Assembly (NCBI RefSeq): GCF_032854445.1
Contig: NC_088303.1
Coordinates: 2,983,501 to 3,047,500, forward strand
DNA length: 64,000 bases
Direction: 5' to 3'
Source of the DNA: Liolophura sinensis
Taxonomy: Eukaryota > Mollusca > Polyplacophora > Chitonida > Chitonidae
The notes beneath the pieces were generated by a model that saw nothing but the letters and a program-made list of their open reading frames with translations, was not told the origin of the DNA and searched no databases. This document shows, one piece after another, positions 12,960 to 26,000 of the stretch. The position numbers and the translations under genes are program-made. Positions within the stretch are counted from its first letter, which is position 1. The number at the start of each line of letters is the position of its first letter.

Positions 12960-14078
12960 GGGGCGATCACGTGTGCTGGCGAGCTGTTTACTGGGGATTC
13001 CTCATACGTGTGCTATGTTATCACCACCTGTTCCCTTCAAAGCCGTCTCAGACTTGAACTTTTGATAGCAGCCAACAAATGTCAAGGACACGGCATAAGC
13101 ACGTGCGACATATATATACATATTACGCACTTAAACACGAGCTTCCGGACACTGTGTGTTTGGTTGGTTAACTCATTGCTTATTTCAGTACAGATATTGC
13201 TATTATGACTTTCTGACGCTGCACTTTGATGTCAGGGAAGTGTAAAAATTTATTGATTTATTGCTGGATTTAAATCTGCAATCTCAATGATCATGGGCTA
13301 GAGAAGGTCTGGTAGTGGCTATTTATTTGCTTTGCCACCGATGACCATAACGATTGAATGATTGATTGATGTTTTACGCCATACTCAAGACTATTTCATT
13401 TACATGACTGTAGCCAGGCAGGAAACCCATGACAACACAGAACACTGGTGTAAGTCCATAGGATATAGGTAGCCATAAAGAACAATGATCCGAACTAACT
13501 TTCCAGATACTCGCTCTGTAGTTAGTTCTACCTTTAACTTTAAATACCGTAAATGTATTAAAGTGAAAATCCTGAATTACAGTAAATCTCCTTGAATTTC
13601 ATGGATTTTTTCACCAACGAATTACCATGCTGTTCAAATTCTGGGGAAAAATTTTATGTGATTCACAGCAAATCACATACCTGTACCTATCATCAGCTGG
13701 TCACCCTTTTTAACTGCAGTTTGTCTAAGTAGAGCAATTAGTTGCCGGAAAACTCAGTGAAATTATAGATGATTTTACTGTAAAAGTAGGGCCTACATAA
13801 AACCAAGTTCAATGCCATACACTGGTTAAAAAAAATATTGACAAAATTATCTCTCACTTCACTTTCAAATTATTTGAAAAGCACCAAGACATTAGCACAT
13901 TCTTCAGAAATACATTTATTGTCATTTGACCTGTACAGCAATGCATCGGGTATACACCACATAGTAAAGAAACAGGACATGGAAAGATCCATTTTTCCGA
14001 ACGCTTCCAACAACTTGTTTACATTTCTCTATTAGTCACAGTGTAATGTGCTCAAGAAAACATTTCTACTAACAAGGG
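12960..14078. other. Intergenic region between GH16 copy 2 and NOP9
   Basis: GH16 copy 2 starts at 12894 and NOP9 ends at 14079, both on the minus strand. The gap holds a family A SINE fragment near 13360-13440 (TTTTACGCCATACTCAAGA) and the probable NOP9 3' UTR (about 13895-14078). I see no other gene. The stretch 13540-13790 is AT-rich with an ACAGTAAAT-like motif at intervals, possibly a decayed MITE. Confidence 0.6.
13915..13920 (-). terminator. Polyadenylation signal of NOP9
   Basis: AATAAA on the minus strand, about 160 bases downstream of the NOP9 stop codon at 14079-14081. It is the first such hexamer after the stop. Confidence 0.5.
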
Positions 14079-17000
14079 TCACTTCCTAAACTTCCTCTTC
14101 TTTTTAGCAAACTGTTTATGTGATTTTTGTTGTTGTTGCTGCTGCCATTTTCCGTTAGGCCTGTTCCTATTCCCACTGGCCTTGTTCCACTTTCCTCCCG
14201 AATTCTTGTCATCCAGTTTCTTGGTCTTCACTGTGAACTTATCACCGATATCAAACGCAGAATCTTCTTCATACTTGAAATAAATAACATGAATTATCAT
14301 TAAACAAGATAACTTTCAACTAAACTCTGCCCTTTCACTATTCCATGTTGCTAGGCAACTCAAAGACTAAAGGTCAAAAGTTATGTTCTTCCACAATTGA
14401 AATGGTCCACTTTCAGGAAATGTTGAAAATCAGTTTTTCATAAAAAGAAATGAGAAATTTAATGTATGAAGTAAGCCTTGAAATCAACCCTAGCATTCAT
14501 TCAACTCATCCAAAAAGTCTCCTACAGGCTTTATTATCTGTGGTGACAGTAAATGATGCAATTCCACATTAAGCCAGAAGCACTAAAACAGAATAAATCA
14601 AACCCTTAGATTTGATTGATTTATTTATTTCATTGGTGTTTTACGCCAAACTCAAGAATATCTGAGAGATGATGGAGCACTGTGGAGGGAGGAGACCAGA
14701 CAGAGCCCAAGGGAAGTCCACAGCCATCTTCCTATTATCTTTGTACAACAATGTAAAGCTGATTCAACCATCACGATAATTACTGTTAATTAGTAAATCC
14801 TGTTAAAAAACTTTTTTCTGTATGGTGAGTTTTATGCTGCCAGTTCAACACATACCCTTATTCATTTCATGGGGATCTAATTTCAGTAGACTGCATATTT
14901 CAGTCAATGTATAGGATCTAAATGCTGTCCAGGACTAAATGTAAGTTATTCATGTTGTTTAATTCCAAGAGTTCCATTGCTCTTAGAAAGCCACTGATTT
15001 GAATGGTGATTTGGAAGGCTGCATTTTATTCTATGGGGAAAATGTAACTTTTAGCACCTAATTCATTATTTTCTGTTCTTTATTTCCTTTTATTTAAAAA
15101 CAACCTTTTAGGACAAGTACACTAATCAATGTCGATCCACTTTATTGTTGGAGGAGACCATGATTAGAAAACAGTGCCCTTTGTCAGTTACAAACCTCCT
15201 GACTCACAAATCACAGCTAAGCCAGAAGGAGCTAGATACCAGCATACAGCCTCACCGGTCAAGGGCAGATATCTGCTATAGGAGCAATGCTTTAGTCTAG
15301 CTTGCCATCAACTGCAATATATCTCACTCTTTGATCAAGACACCATAAAATATCTTAAGTGTCCTTTGTTTGCAGCAAAGAAGTAAATGTTAGCCTCTAA
15401 GTAGCTGCAATGCAGAGTCCAAATTGCTTTATCTCAACCCATACCTGGTCAGTGACCCTCAGTGATGTACTTCCACTTCCTTTTTCTTTCTGGTGTTTTT
15501 TGGGGCCAGGGCCTGAAAAAACCAAAAATATTTCATAATATTTTTTTTTCTCTGTCCAATGTCTAACCTAATAATAAAAAAAGTCTCAACTAAACAAGAA
15601 CACATTTAAGTTCCTAAGGACAACTGAACAATTTTACACACAAAAAACATTTTCTCTCCAATCAGGCATTTGTTTGTAAATGACAGAAATCTTGTGATTT
15701 TTACTTTTTAGACTAAGACCATTATCCTTTCTATATTCACAAACACGTACGAGATTCTTGCAACAGGTCTTCAAACATTTTGCGTTTTTTTTATCTTTGC
15801 TCCTTGAAGTTCTCGCCAATCCTTCCGTCTATGAATGAAATGATAAATGGCAAAGTTCCGATGCATGAATCTGCCAAACTGGTCGCCTTGCAACTTGGAC
15901 TCGTGTTTCGAGAGTTCTTCTGCCAGGCCAGTCTTCTGTTTCAGAGATGAGCAGTCCCATATCGTCTGTAATGCCCGACTGCCATTCTTACTGCACGCCA
16001 ACTCCAGGTAACAGCCCTGCGTAAATAAGACCATCATGTTGACAGAAACTTGAAAGTACATTTCAAAATGTCTGTGAAATAAAACTATAATCTTTTCACA
16101 TGATATGCAGGCTGTATGACATGCTGGTCAAAGACATACTGTATTATCCACATCACAAACAAAACAGAAAACATACCTTCAGCCTCTGTATCACCTGTGT
16201 TATTTAGATCTTACCTAGCCGCACATCAAACATAAACCGGAAAACGTACCTTCAGCCTCTGTATAACCTGTGTTATTCAGATCTTACCTAGCCGCACATC
16301 AAACATAAACCGGAAAACGTACCTTCAGCCTCTGTATCATCTGTGTTATCCAGATCTTACCTAGCCGCACATCAAACATAAACTGGAAAACGTACCTTCA
16401 GCCTCTGTATCACCTGTGTTATCCAGATCTTACCTAGCCGCACATCAAACATAAACCGGAAAACATACCTTCAGCCTCTGTATAACCTGTGTTATCCAGA
16501 TCTTACCTAGCCGCACATTAAACATAAACCGGAAAACATACCTTCAGCCTCTGTATAACCTGTGTTATCCAGATCTTACCTAGCCGCACATTAAACATAA
16601 ACCGGAAAACGTACCTTCAGCCTCTGTATAACCTGTGTTATTCAGATCTTACCTAGCCGCACATCAAACACAAACTGGAAAACGTACCTTCAGCCTCTGT
16701 ATAACCTGTGTTATTCAGATCTTACCTAGCCGCACATCAAACACAAACTGGAAAACGTACCTTCAGCCTCTGTATCATCTGTGTTATCCAGATCTTACCT
16801 AGCCGCACATCACAAACAAAACAGAAAACGTACCTTCAGCCTCTGTATAACCTGTGTTATTCAGATCTTACCTAGCCGCACATCAAACACAAACTGGAAA
16901 ACATACCTTCAGCCTCTGTATAACCTGTGTTATTCAGATCTTACCTAGCCGCACATCAAACACAAACTGGAAAACGTACCTTCAGCCTCTGTATAACCTG

Positions 17001-20000
17001 TGTTATTCAGATCTTACCTAGCCGCACATCAAACACAAACTGGAAAACGTACCTTCAGCCTCTGTATCATCTGTGTTATCCAGATCTTACCTAGCCGCAC
17101 ATCAAACATAAACCGGAAAACGTACCTTCAGCCTCTGTATCACCTGTGTTATCCAGATCTTACCTAGCCGCACATCAAACATAAACCGGAAAACGTATCT
17201 TCAGCCTCTGTATAATCTGTGTTATCCAGATCTTACCTAGCCGCACATCAAACATAAACCGGAAAACGTACCTTCAGCCTCTGTATCATCTGTGTTATCC
17301 AGATCTTACCTAGCCGCACATCAAACATAAACTGGAAAACGTACCTTCAGCCTCTGTATCATCTGTGTTATTCAGATCTTACCTAGCCGCACATCACAAA
17401 CAAAACAGAAAGCATACCTTCAGTCTCTGTATCATCTGCTCTTTGCAATTGCCAGAGACACTGGAGCTCTTGTAGAAAGTGTCCACAATGTGGCTGCCGC
17501 AGGGGTTACAGGCCAGCTGTACTAACTGTACAGGGTCTAAACTTAGCAGGCTGTCCACTGCGGGACTGGGGTCCTCGAACCGTAACATATGTTGGAGGAT
17601 CACTGAGCCGTGCAAGTTCACCTGGCTCAGGGGTGGCTTCAACGGTGCTGGCTGAATAGAAAATCCAACAATTACATCAAAGCTCAGACACACACATCTG
17701 TACTGTACTAACAGCTCAATTTATTTATTTATTTAAGTCAAGAGTTTTTTCCCTTTATTTCAAACCTAAAGGCGTTCAGTTGCAGGGTGGATGAAACTGA
17801 CCGGGTAACCAACTCATCTATGTCAAGTTACTGAGCATACTCGTGGAAGGCAAGTGGTTCTCAACAAACCTTAGCCTGTACAGACTCGACAAACAGCCAC
17901 TATCACCTTTGTCTGCCCACTGTCACACATGGTGACAGAAAGGCCACAGACTGAGTGCGGGCAGCGGAATCTACAAATTCCCTGGCAGTGGGTCCATCAC
18001 CTCAATAATGGCAGTAGCATAGCTGCACACCACTTCATAGCCACATAGCAGTACACTCTTCTGAACTAAAACCTCAAAATGAATTCAAAACCCATCTATT
18101 CAACTGCCACTTGGACACAATTTATTTGATTGAATGCTTAATGACATATCACATACTTTAACTTTTACAACAGAAATACACTGATCCCTCGAAATTACGC
18201 GGATTGATTTACGGTGAAATCATAATTTACAGGATAGTGTGGAGTCCCTCGTTTTTTCTTTTTTCTGTTCCAGTATCAAAATATTCACAGGAAAAAGGGC
18301 AAAATTGTTGTGACAAGTACGTCTTTAGGCATCACTTTTGGCCAGATTTGAGTGTATATGGAGTTTTTATTAATGTAAATTCGTATTACCATAAATAAAG
18401 ACTGCGCTGATAATCGTAATCCTATTGTACGTAGGTAAACAAAGAAACATGCTCGAGCCAGAGTCGATGAACAAACGTGATTTCAGCTGACACGCTTCCC
18501 TTGACCCCAAGTTGTTTATTTTTATTTTCTAAAGCTGGAAGATCCATTGATGAAATCTAACATGTTGCCCATGTCTTTGGTAATCTGGTGGCTCGACATT
18601 CTGCGAAAAATTAAGTATTCTCTTGGTATGTGGCACTCTCCGTTTGGTGTATTTAGCGTACAGTATATTTGCTGAACACTGAATGGTGGAGAGTTAGTCA
18701 GCGCAGACAAAAACTGTGAATCTCTTTATAGTTTAGGTTTCTTTCAAATTGCCATGACTCTCACCTGCCTGAGCAGTGGGAATTTGAATGAAGGACGTTA
18801 TCAATCTGTTCAACTGCTACGTAAATAAATATGGAAATATATGTATTTTGCAGTAACCTTTGCTCGACCTACAATGACTTGACAAAAGTCCGCCTTTGTG
18901 TTTATTTTGACTGACTGATTTGTTGTCACCAGTCCAGTGATATAACAATGTGTCGCCACCATCTTTGATTTCTTACACATTGTCAAGGCAGATAAATTTC
19001 TGTTCTCTTAAAAATACATTATTCCATAAAAAACCCCAAAGAATTCTTGATATACCCTTGTCATGCAGGTGTAAAGTTCACCTTTCTTGAAGATAACAGG
19101 CCTGGATCTCGATTCATGGATAAAGCAATCAATTCAGTAATGTTAGGCTCGGTAAATCAGTTTAGGCCTACAAGTACTGGTGACAATGTTCCATTATTTC
19201 AAGACTTTATAGTGAGACATGCAATAGTTTTTATAATTGGTACTGTTTTATTACATCGGGTATGGTAAATGGCCTAAAGTTTCGCACCTGAGTTACTGTC
19301 GTTTACTTTCGCACAATTTCAGTTGAAGGCAAGATAACAAAAGAGAGTGACCAGTTGCCCGCTAAGAGCCCTCATCATGCGATGAATAAGTCTACAAATG
19401 TATATTAGCTAAAAACGAATTTCACCAAGAAATATCTGTCATCAGCTTCCTGTGCCCATGTCAATCTACTCGCACATTTTGTTTCTCTACAGTTGGAACT
19501 GTCCTCCTATTGCAGGCGATTCCTTTCCCATGTTTTTATATCAGGAACCTCCATCAAACACAGGAAACGTACCCCAAGAGAGGTTTCCGCCAGTGACACA
19601 TAAGATCACTGTCCTGCCTTTCAAAATCACGTGATTGATGGGCAGACACGTGGAAATTTTGAGTTCTTTTGATTGTAAGTGACTTGTATCTACATGTAGA
19701 TAAAACCAATCCGTATAATTAAAATTTCATCTGAGAGGACTCAATTAAAAATTACGTAAATTAAGTATTCTTGATTATGAATGATGGGCGGTAGTTGACA
19801 GTCTTTCAAATTAACAACGAATAAGAAATGTTTAGTTGCAGCAGTGCAAATCCACGTGTGCAGGTGTCGCTTTGATCGCAATTTGACATCTTCATCTCAT
19901 CTGCTGGTAGGGCTAGTTAGCAAGTATGGATTTGCAGTATGCTAAATTCTGCTACAGCTTTGTATACAGAGAGCCCTGCAGTTTAAAAACAGATATTTGA

Positions 20001-23000
20001 CAAGACACTCCATATGTGTAAAGGTAATGGGTAGATACACTAAATCTCTACAAAATTTTGGAGATTTTTCTCCCAAATTCCCATTTATCTCACCATAGCA
20101 ATAATAAAACAATCAACCTGTTGCGAAATGCATGTACTAAAATCATTATGATTAAAACTGAGGAAAACATGAACTGTTGTTGGTAGGAGCATAGACTAAC
20201 TGCTCAGTGAAACGTGAACTGTTGTTGGTAGGAGCATAGACTAACTGCTCAGTGAAGCATGAACTGTTGTTGGTAGGAGCATAGACTAACTGCTCAGTGA
20301 AACGTGAAATGTAGTTTGTAGGAGCACAGACTAATTGCTCAGTGAAGTGTGAGCTGTTGATGGTAGGAGCATAGACTAACTGCTCAGTGACACCTGAACT
20401 GCTGTTGGTAGGAGCATAGACTAACTGCTCAGTGAAGCATGAACTGTTGTTGGTAGGAGCATAGACTAACTGCTCAGTGAAGCGTGAGCTGTTGATGGTA
20501 GGAGCATAGACTAACTGCTCAGTGATACGTGAACTGTTGTTGGTAGGAGCATAGACTAACTGCTCAGTGACACCTGAACTGCTGTTGGTAGGAGTATAGA
20601 CTAACTGTTCAGTGAAGCATGAACTGTTGTTGGTAGGAGCATAGACTAACTGCTCAGTGAAGCGTGAGCTGTTGATGGTAGGAGCATAGACTAACTGCTC
20701 AGTGAAGCATGAACTGTTGGTGGTAGGAGCATAAACTAACTGTTCAGTGAAGCATGAACTGTTGTTGGTAGGAGCATAGCCTAACTGCTCAGTGAAGCGT
20801 GAACTGTTGATGGTATGAGCATAGACTAACTGCTCAGTGAAGCGTGAACTGTTAATGGTAGGAGCATAGACTAACTGCTCAGTGAAGTGGAAGCTTGTTT
20901 ATTACATTTTTGAACTGTCAGTATAATCCCCAGAACAACCCTGATGCTATCCTGCGGCACTCAGTAACAACCACAAACAACACAATGAATCCTGGGATAC
21001 ACTTTCTGAGTTCCACGGCAAAACATTTAGGACATTTACCATAACTCAATCAACACAAGTACCTCAAATTCTTGTCAGTAACATTTCGATTTCTGCTTAT
21101 TCCAGCCATTACAAATTATCTCCCTTGTCAGGATTTAATTTTGCGTGGACTGGATTATAACATGGTATGAATCTTTTGCGTCCAAATGAGTGGGATATTT
21201 CCACGAAACAGTGTATGTCTAATTGAAAACAATGACACACCTTTAAAATATCTGATACTACGCCTGGTGGGATTTTTTATGGTAAGTGACCACGTGTGTT
21301 TCTTCACCTTACCTTTTCAATACTGGATTCTGACATTTTCCCACCTTTTGGGCTGTCTGTATTATAAAGCACTTCATATGTGGAGAGTGAGGAGAGAAGA
21401 GGTACAATTGATTTTCGCCTTTCCTCTGGTTTATAACAATGAAAAGCTTTCTGAAGGTGCTGTCAAAATACAAAAGAGTAAAATACACACAAACATTTCT
21501 CTTTGTGAATGCAAAACGAAGAAATTTTAATTATTTATTTGATTGAAAAATACTTCACTTATACAACTGCTGCCAGCATTATGGCAGGAGGAAACCAAAG
21601 CTAAGAAATATTTACTATGATTAAATAACTGGACTGTTAATGAACTGAATGTTTAAACTTGAATCAGGACTAAACTGTAACCATGGAAATACAATGAACT
21701 GAACAGTGTTCAAGACAGAAGTCAAGATTTTTTCGTTTTTTTGACACCCAGGTTCTCGATAAATTTATTTATTTACTTGATTTGTGTTTTACGCCAAAAT
21801 CAAGAATATTTCATTAATATTAATGGCAGACATTGCCATGTTCAGACAGTAAGCCAAGAGCTGGACTCAAACTCACAGTGACCACATTGGTGAGAGGCTC
21901 TTGCGTCAGTATGCTGCAGTAGCAAACAGTTGAAGCTCCTCGCTCTGAACAAATTAAATGTACATGTAATTCAATAGTGGAACCTAACGCGCATGTGTGT
22001 CTCTGAACTTTGGATCATTGACTCCCTTCTCATTTCCTACAAGTATGGCAGGCGAAGTAATGAGAACTGATGCTCTGTCTCATGGGTCACTGCTGTTTAG
22101 TATAGCTCAATGAATCTTTACTAAAACATCATCAAGATTTTTTCTTTCCTGTGAAATACATTTTTACCTTCACAAATTTGTCCTGACAACACGCCAATCG
22201 TTGGCAAGTTTCTGCCACTTTGCTAATCACCCCCAAATGATGAATAGCTAAGATGTCTTCAATATGATGAGACAATTCCTTGAATAAAACCTTAAACTGA
22301 AACAAAGAAAACATGTTTGCGCATTCTCTACACAACTTCAAACAAGGCCATTATAAAGTAAACAAAAAATACAGAAAAATTTAATAACGTTTCACTTAAA
22401 CAGTTCTCTGTGTGCGAATGAGATGAAAAAACAAATCAACCAGATTTTTCTGTTTCACAAAAACTGAAGATACTGTAATGCTGCAATCTGAGTATAATGG
22501 AATCTAGTTCCAAATCAAAGCAACATTTTCTCACTTGATTCAATCCAAATTTGGATGACATTCCAAATGCACTTAGTGTAAATGTTTTTGATGAACTTAA
22601 GAACAGTCCACAGTACAAAGTAGATGTGATCAGCATAATCTCTCATATATCAGCTGACAGCATATCAAATTTTCATTAGAAATCCCCTTTTATCATTAAC
22701 ATGTAAAATTCTAAATCAGACACAGGTCACAGTACTGTTTGGCTTAATCCATATAACATAAATCCTACAATGCACGGAAATGGCTGGTAAACATTATCAA
22801 AATATTTACTACTGTGATCATGTATCTTTCTGAAGTAATGAAGAAAAAATGTTTTTTAGACTGAAAAAAAAAAAACAAAAAGAAAAAACAAAACAGAACA
22901 AGATCTGCTACCTGATTGGAATCCTTAATAGTGGTAAAGACTTTCTGAAGAACAAAGTTGGCCTGTGGGTCAACGGCAAAGAGAAGAGCTTTGCCCTGAA

Positions 23001-26000
23001 ACAGCTTTGTCATCATCTCCTGGTGAACTGTTTCAGAACTAAGAGCAAGTAACTGCTCCATCAAGTATGAGCCGGAGACATTCTGAACCAAAGGAGGCAG
23101 CCTGTAAAAATTCAAATATTATTAACATTAAGTTAATGGATTCAGAAACCATCTGCAATTTTTGCCTAAATACACGAAAATCAAATATTATGCAAAGTAC
23201 CTGAAGCGGTAACATAGTAAATACTGAAAATTAAGAACCAAGTTTAGGCCTAGAAAAGATGCAAAGAAAAATTAAGAAATCTTTGCTGTACATTTGGAGG
23301 TATTGCATGGACAAAATCACATCTTTAACTCATGTTCCTCAACCGGGGTGAATTGTAAATATCCATGTGAACTGCATGAATACTGACCATGTGTAAATTT
23401 ATATCATGGTTAAGATGCATGCAGATGTTGAGGGAATCTGTCCAATACTTCACAGACAGACAGTCCATTTGTGATGTATTGCTGGCACTGTGGAGAGTTG
23501 AACTTTCCACTAAGTATAGCATCAACTTAGCTTAGAATGTATCAAAATCAGGATATCCACGCTAGCTTACCCAGAATCCTCTGTATCTTCAGCAGATGTA
23601 TCAGACAGCAGGCTGGACACCTGCAGGATTTTCTGACAGTGCTCCTGACACAGCTGTGGATTTCTTCTGTGTAACACCAGCAATAATGTCTGGATCACAG
23701 TTGTGGACAAGGTCTCTGTAAGGCAGCCTGCAAAAAAAAACAAAAAAGAAAAGTTGGAAAAAAACACTCGTTTCTATATAACTTGATTGATTGATTTATT
23801 GATTGGCTGGGGTTCCAACACTAGCCGTATTAGTATGACAAGTAATAAATGACTGAAAAGGTCAGAGGTCAAATGGATTGGAATTGAATCCTTTTTAAGA
23901 GCTTGAAATAAAAAAGTTGACCTCGTTTTAAACCCAAGTCATCATATAGAGATCTTTATATATTTATTTATTTCACACAAATAAATAATTGTATTAAAAT
24001 GACATGAACAAAATCTTATACATTAACTTTGTCATGTTACAGGGTTTAAACACATTTATATTTGAAAAGTAGTGATACTGTACTGCAAAAAGACACTGCC
24101 AATTCTTAAAATAACTTTACATGTAAAAACAAAGCCTATTTCTTACCTTCCAAATTATTAAGGCTCATGATATTATCTGTCAGGGTGGATAACTTCTCTT
24201 TGACTGGTTCAGGCATGTCACAGGGTTTAAACATCTCCTTTTGCTCTACAGAGAAACAGTAGTCCAGGATACTTTCAATTAGAACTTTATAAATAAATAA
24301 ATAAGAGATCTTACCCAGGTGTTGGCTGACTTCAGATTACATTGATTTCATACCAGTATTTAGGATATTAATGTTATGTTATGTTACCAACCTTCACACC
24401 TTATTTAAAATTGCACTTGTAAGGTGATTTTTTTACTTGTATTTACCATTTCAACACTGGAGGTGACTATTACAGCAGGAAAAACGTAAAAGTTGTCATC
24501 ACAGCCATAATTTTACACTGAATTACTACATGTAACTAAAATTTCACAGGTTAATGAAATAAACAAACCTTTATTTTGACCTCTGGATAGTTTACTGCGC
24601 ACTAATTTCTCCTCCACACTGACTCCGCCCACCACTTCTAACAAAACCCTGACAATGTGACTAGCATACATGTGGCTCACAAACTGTTCTATGTGTTCTT
24701 CAACAAAATCACACAACAACAGAAGCAATTGTTCGAGAGTCTTCTCATCTTTGTTGTTGTCTTTGTCTCTCAGAGTGCTCTCCCCTGATTTTGAGAGGTA
24801 CCCTGGTAATGTCATCAGTAGTTTCTGCAACACATGGCTGGCAAATCTGTCTGTACAGACAGTGTACCAGTCTTGGCTAAAGGCTGTAATCAGGCATCGG
24901 ACTTGGTCCTTGTCACACAGAGTGATAAGATCTTCTATAATTCTGCTGGCTGTCTGGTTCTGAGCGACACTGATGGCCTCCTCATTTAACTGTGATACAA
25001 CATTGTTGACAAATAAATCTGAAAGACAAATGGCCCACTAGGGTGAATTGGGGTGTGAATTAGGGCATGAATCATAATGTTTATTTATTTACTTCTGTTT
25101 TACACCATACTCAAGAATATTTCAATTTCGGCGGCCCAGCAGTATGGTTGGAGGAAGCCCGTTGGAGGAAACCGGGCACAGCCATGGGAAACATATGGAC
25201 GGAGGACCTGACCTCACAGCACCCGCATCAGTGAAAGGCCCCTGAGTCATTCCTGACACGCTAACATCCTCAGCCACAGAGGGACCTAATAATAATAAAA
25301 CAATCAATTAAATGGAAATTTACTGAGGTCTGGAAATCATTACATATTTTGTACACACTGTTAAATTGGCTTGTTAAATCTATTTCTTAGCTGCATCTAA
25401 GCAGTTCTGTCAGTGTCTTTAAGTTGTTTCTGTGGGTCTGTAGATTGGTCAAATTTTTGATATCCTATCACTTTAAAATGGTGTCAGAGTGTAAGATGAC
25501 AGGAAACACTACTTTTGTTTAAGCAAGGCAATGAATAGAATGGGCTTGCAGACACAACGATTATTAATCAAGTAATACCTCAGGTGTATGAAAAGATAAC
25601 ACACAAAAGTGACAGGTGGGAGGAGAGGGCCAAGTTTGTGTTCATTTGCTGTTTATTACAATAATTGACAAAGTTAAACAGTATCTTGCTCAGCCCATAT
25701 TTTAGTGACTTTTTACAGAATGAACCACAGTCACTGTATCTTACAACAATTACATGTTCAACTTAAAGCTGCAGCCAAAGCAGTGAGAGCTAAACACTGT
25801 ATAACAGACTAGGCCTACTAAAAGCCCAGCAATAACAACACACACCTGTATACCACAATTGGGTAAATATCCACAATTGGGTAAATATCCACAATTGGGT
25901 AACTATCCACAATTGGGTAAATGCCAATATCCCATTTCATATGCCTTACACTTTACAATTTTGCAAATATATATGAAGACAATGCTTCCTTGTAGCAGGC

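Noticed and set aside
16165-17400. CRISPR-like array
   Set aside because: Units are contiguous with no unique spacers, they resemble the adjacent exon, and the genome is eukaryotic.
21186-21530. 114-residue plus-strand open frame
   Set aside because: It is antisense to NOP9 exon 7 (21345-21459), which fits in phase and homology.
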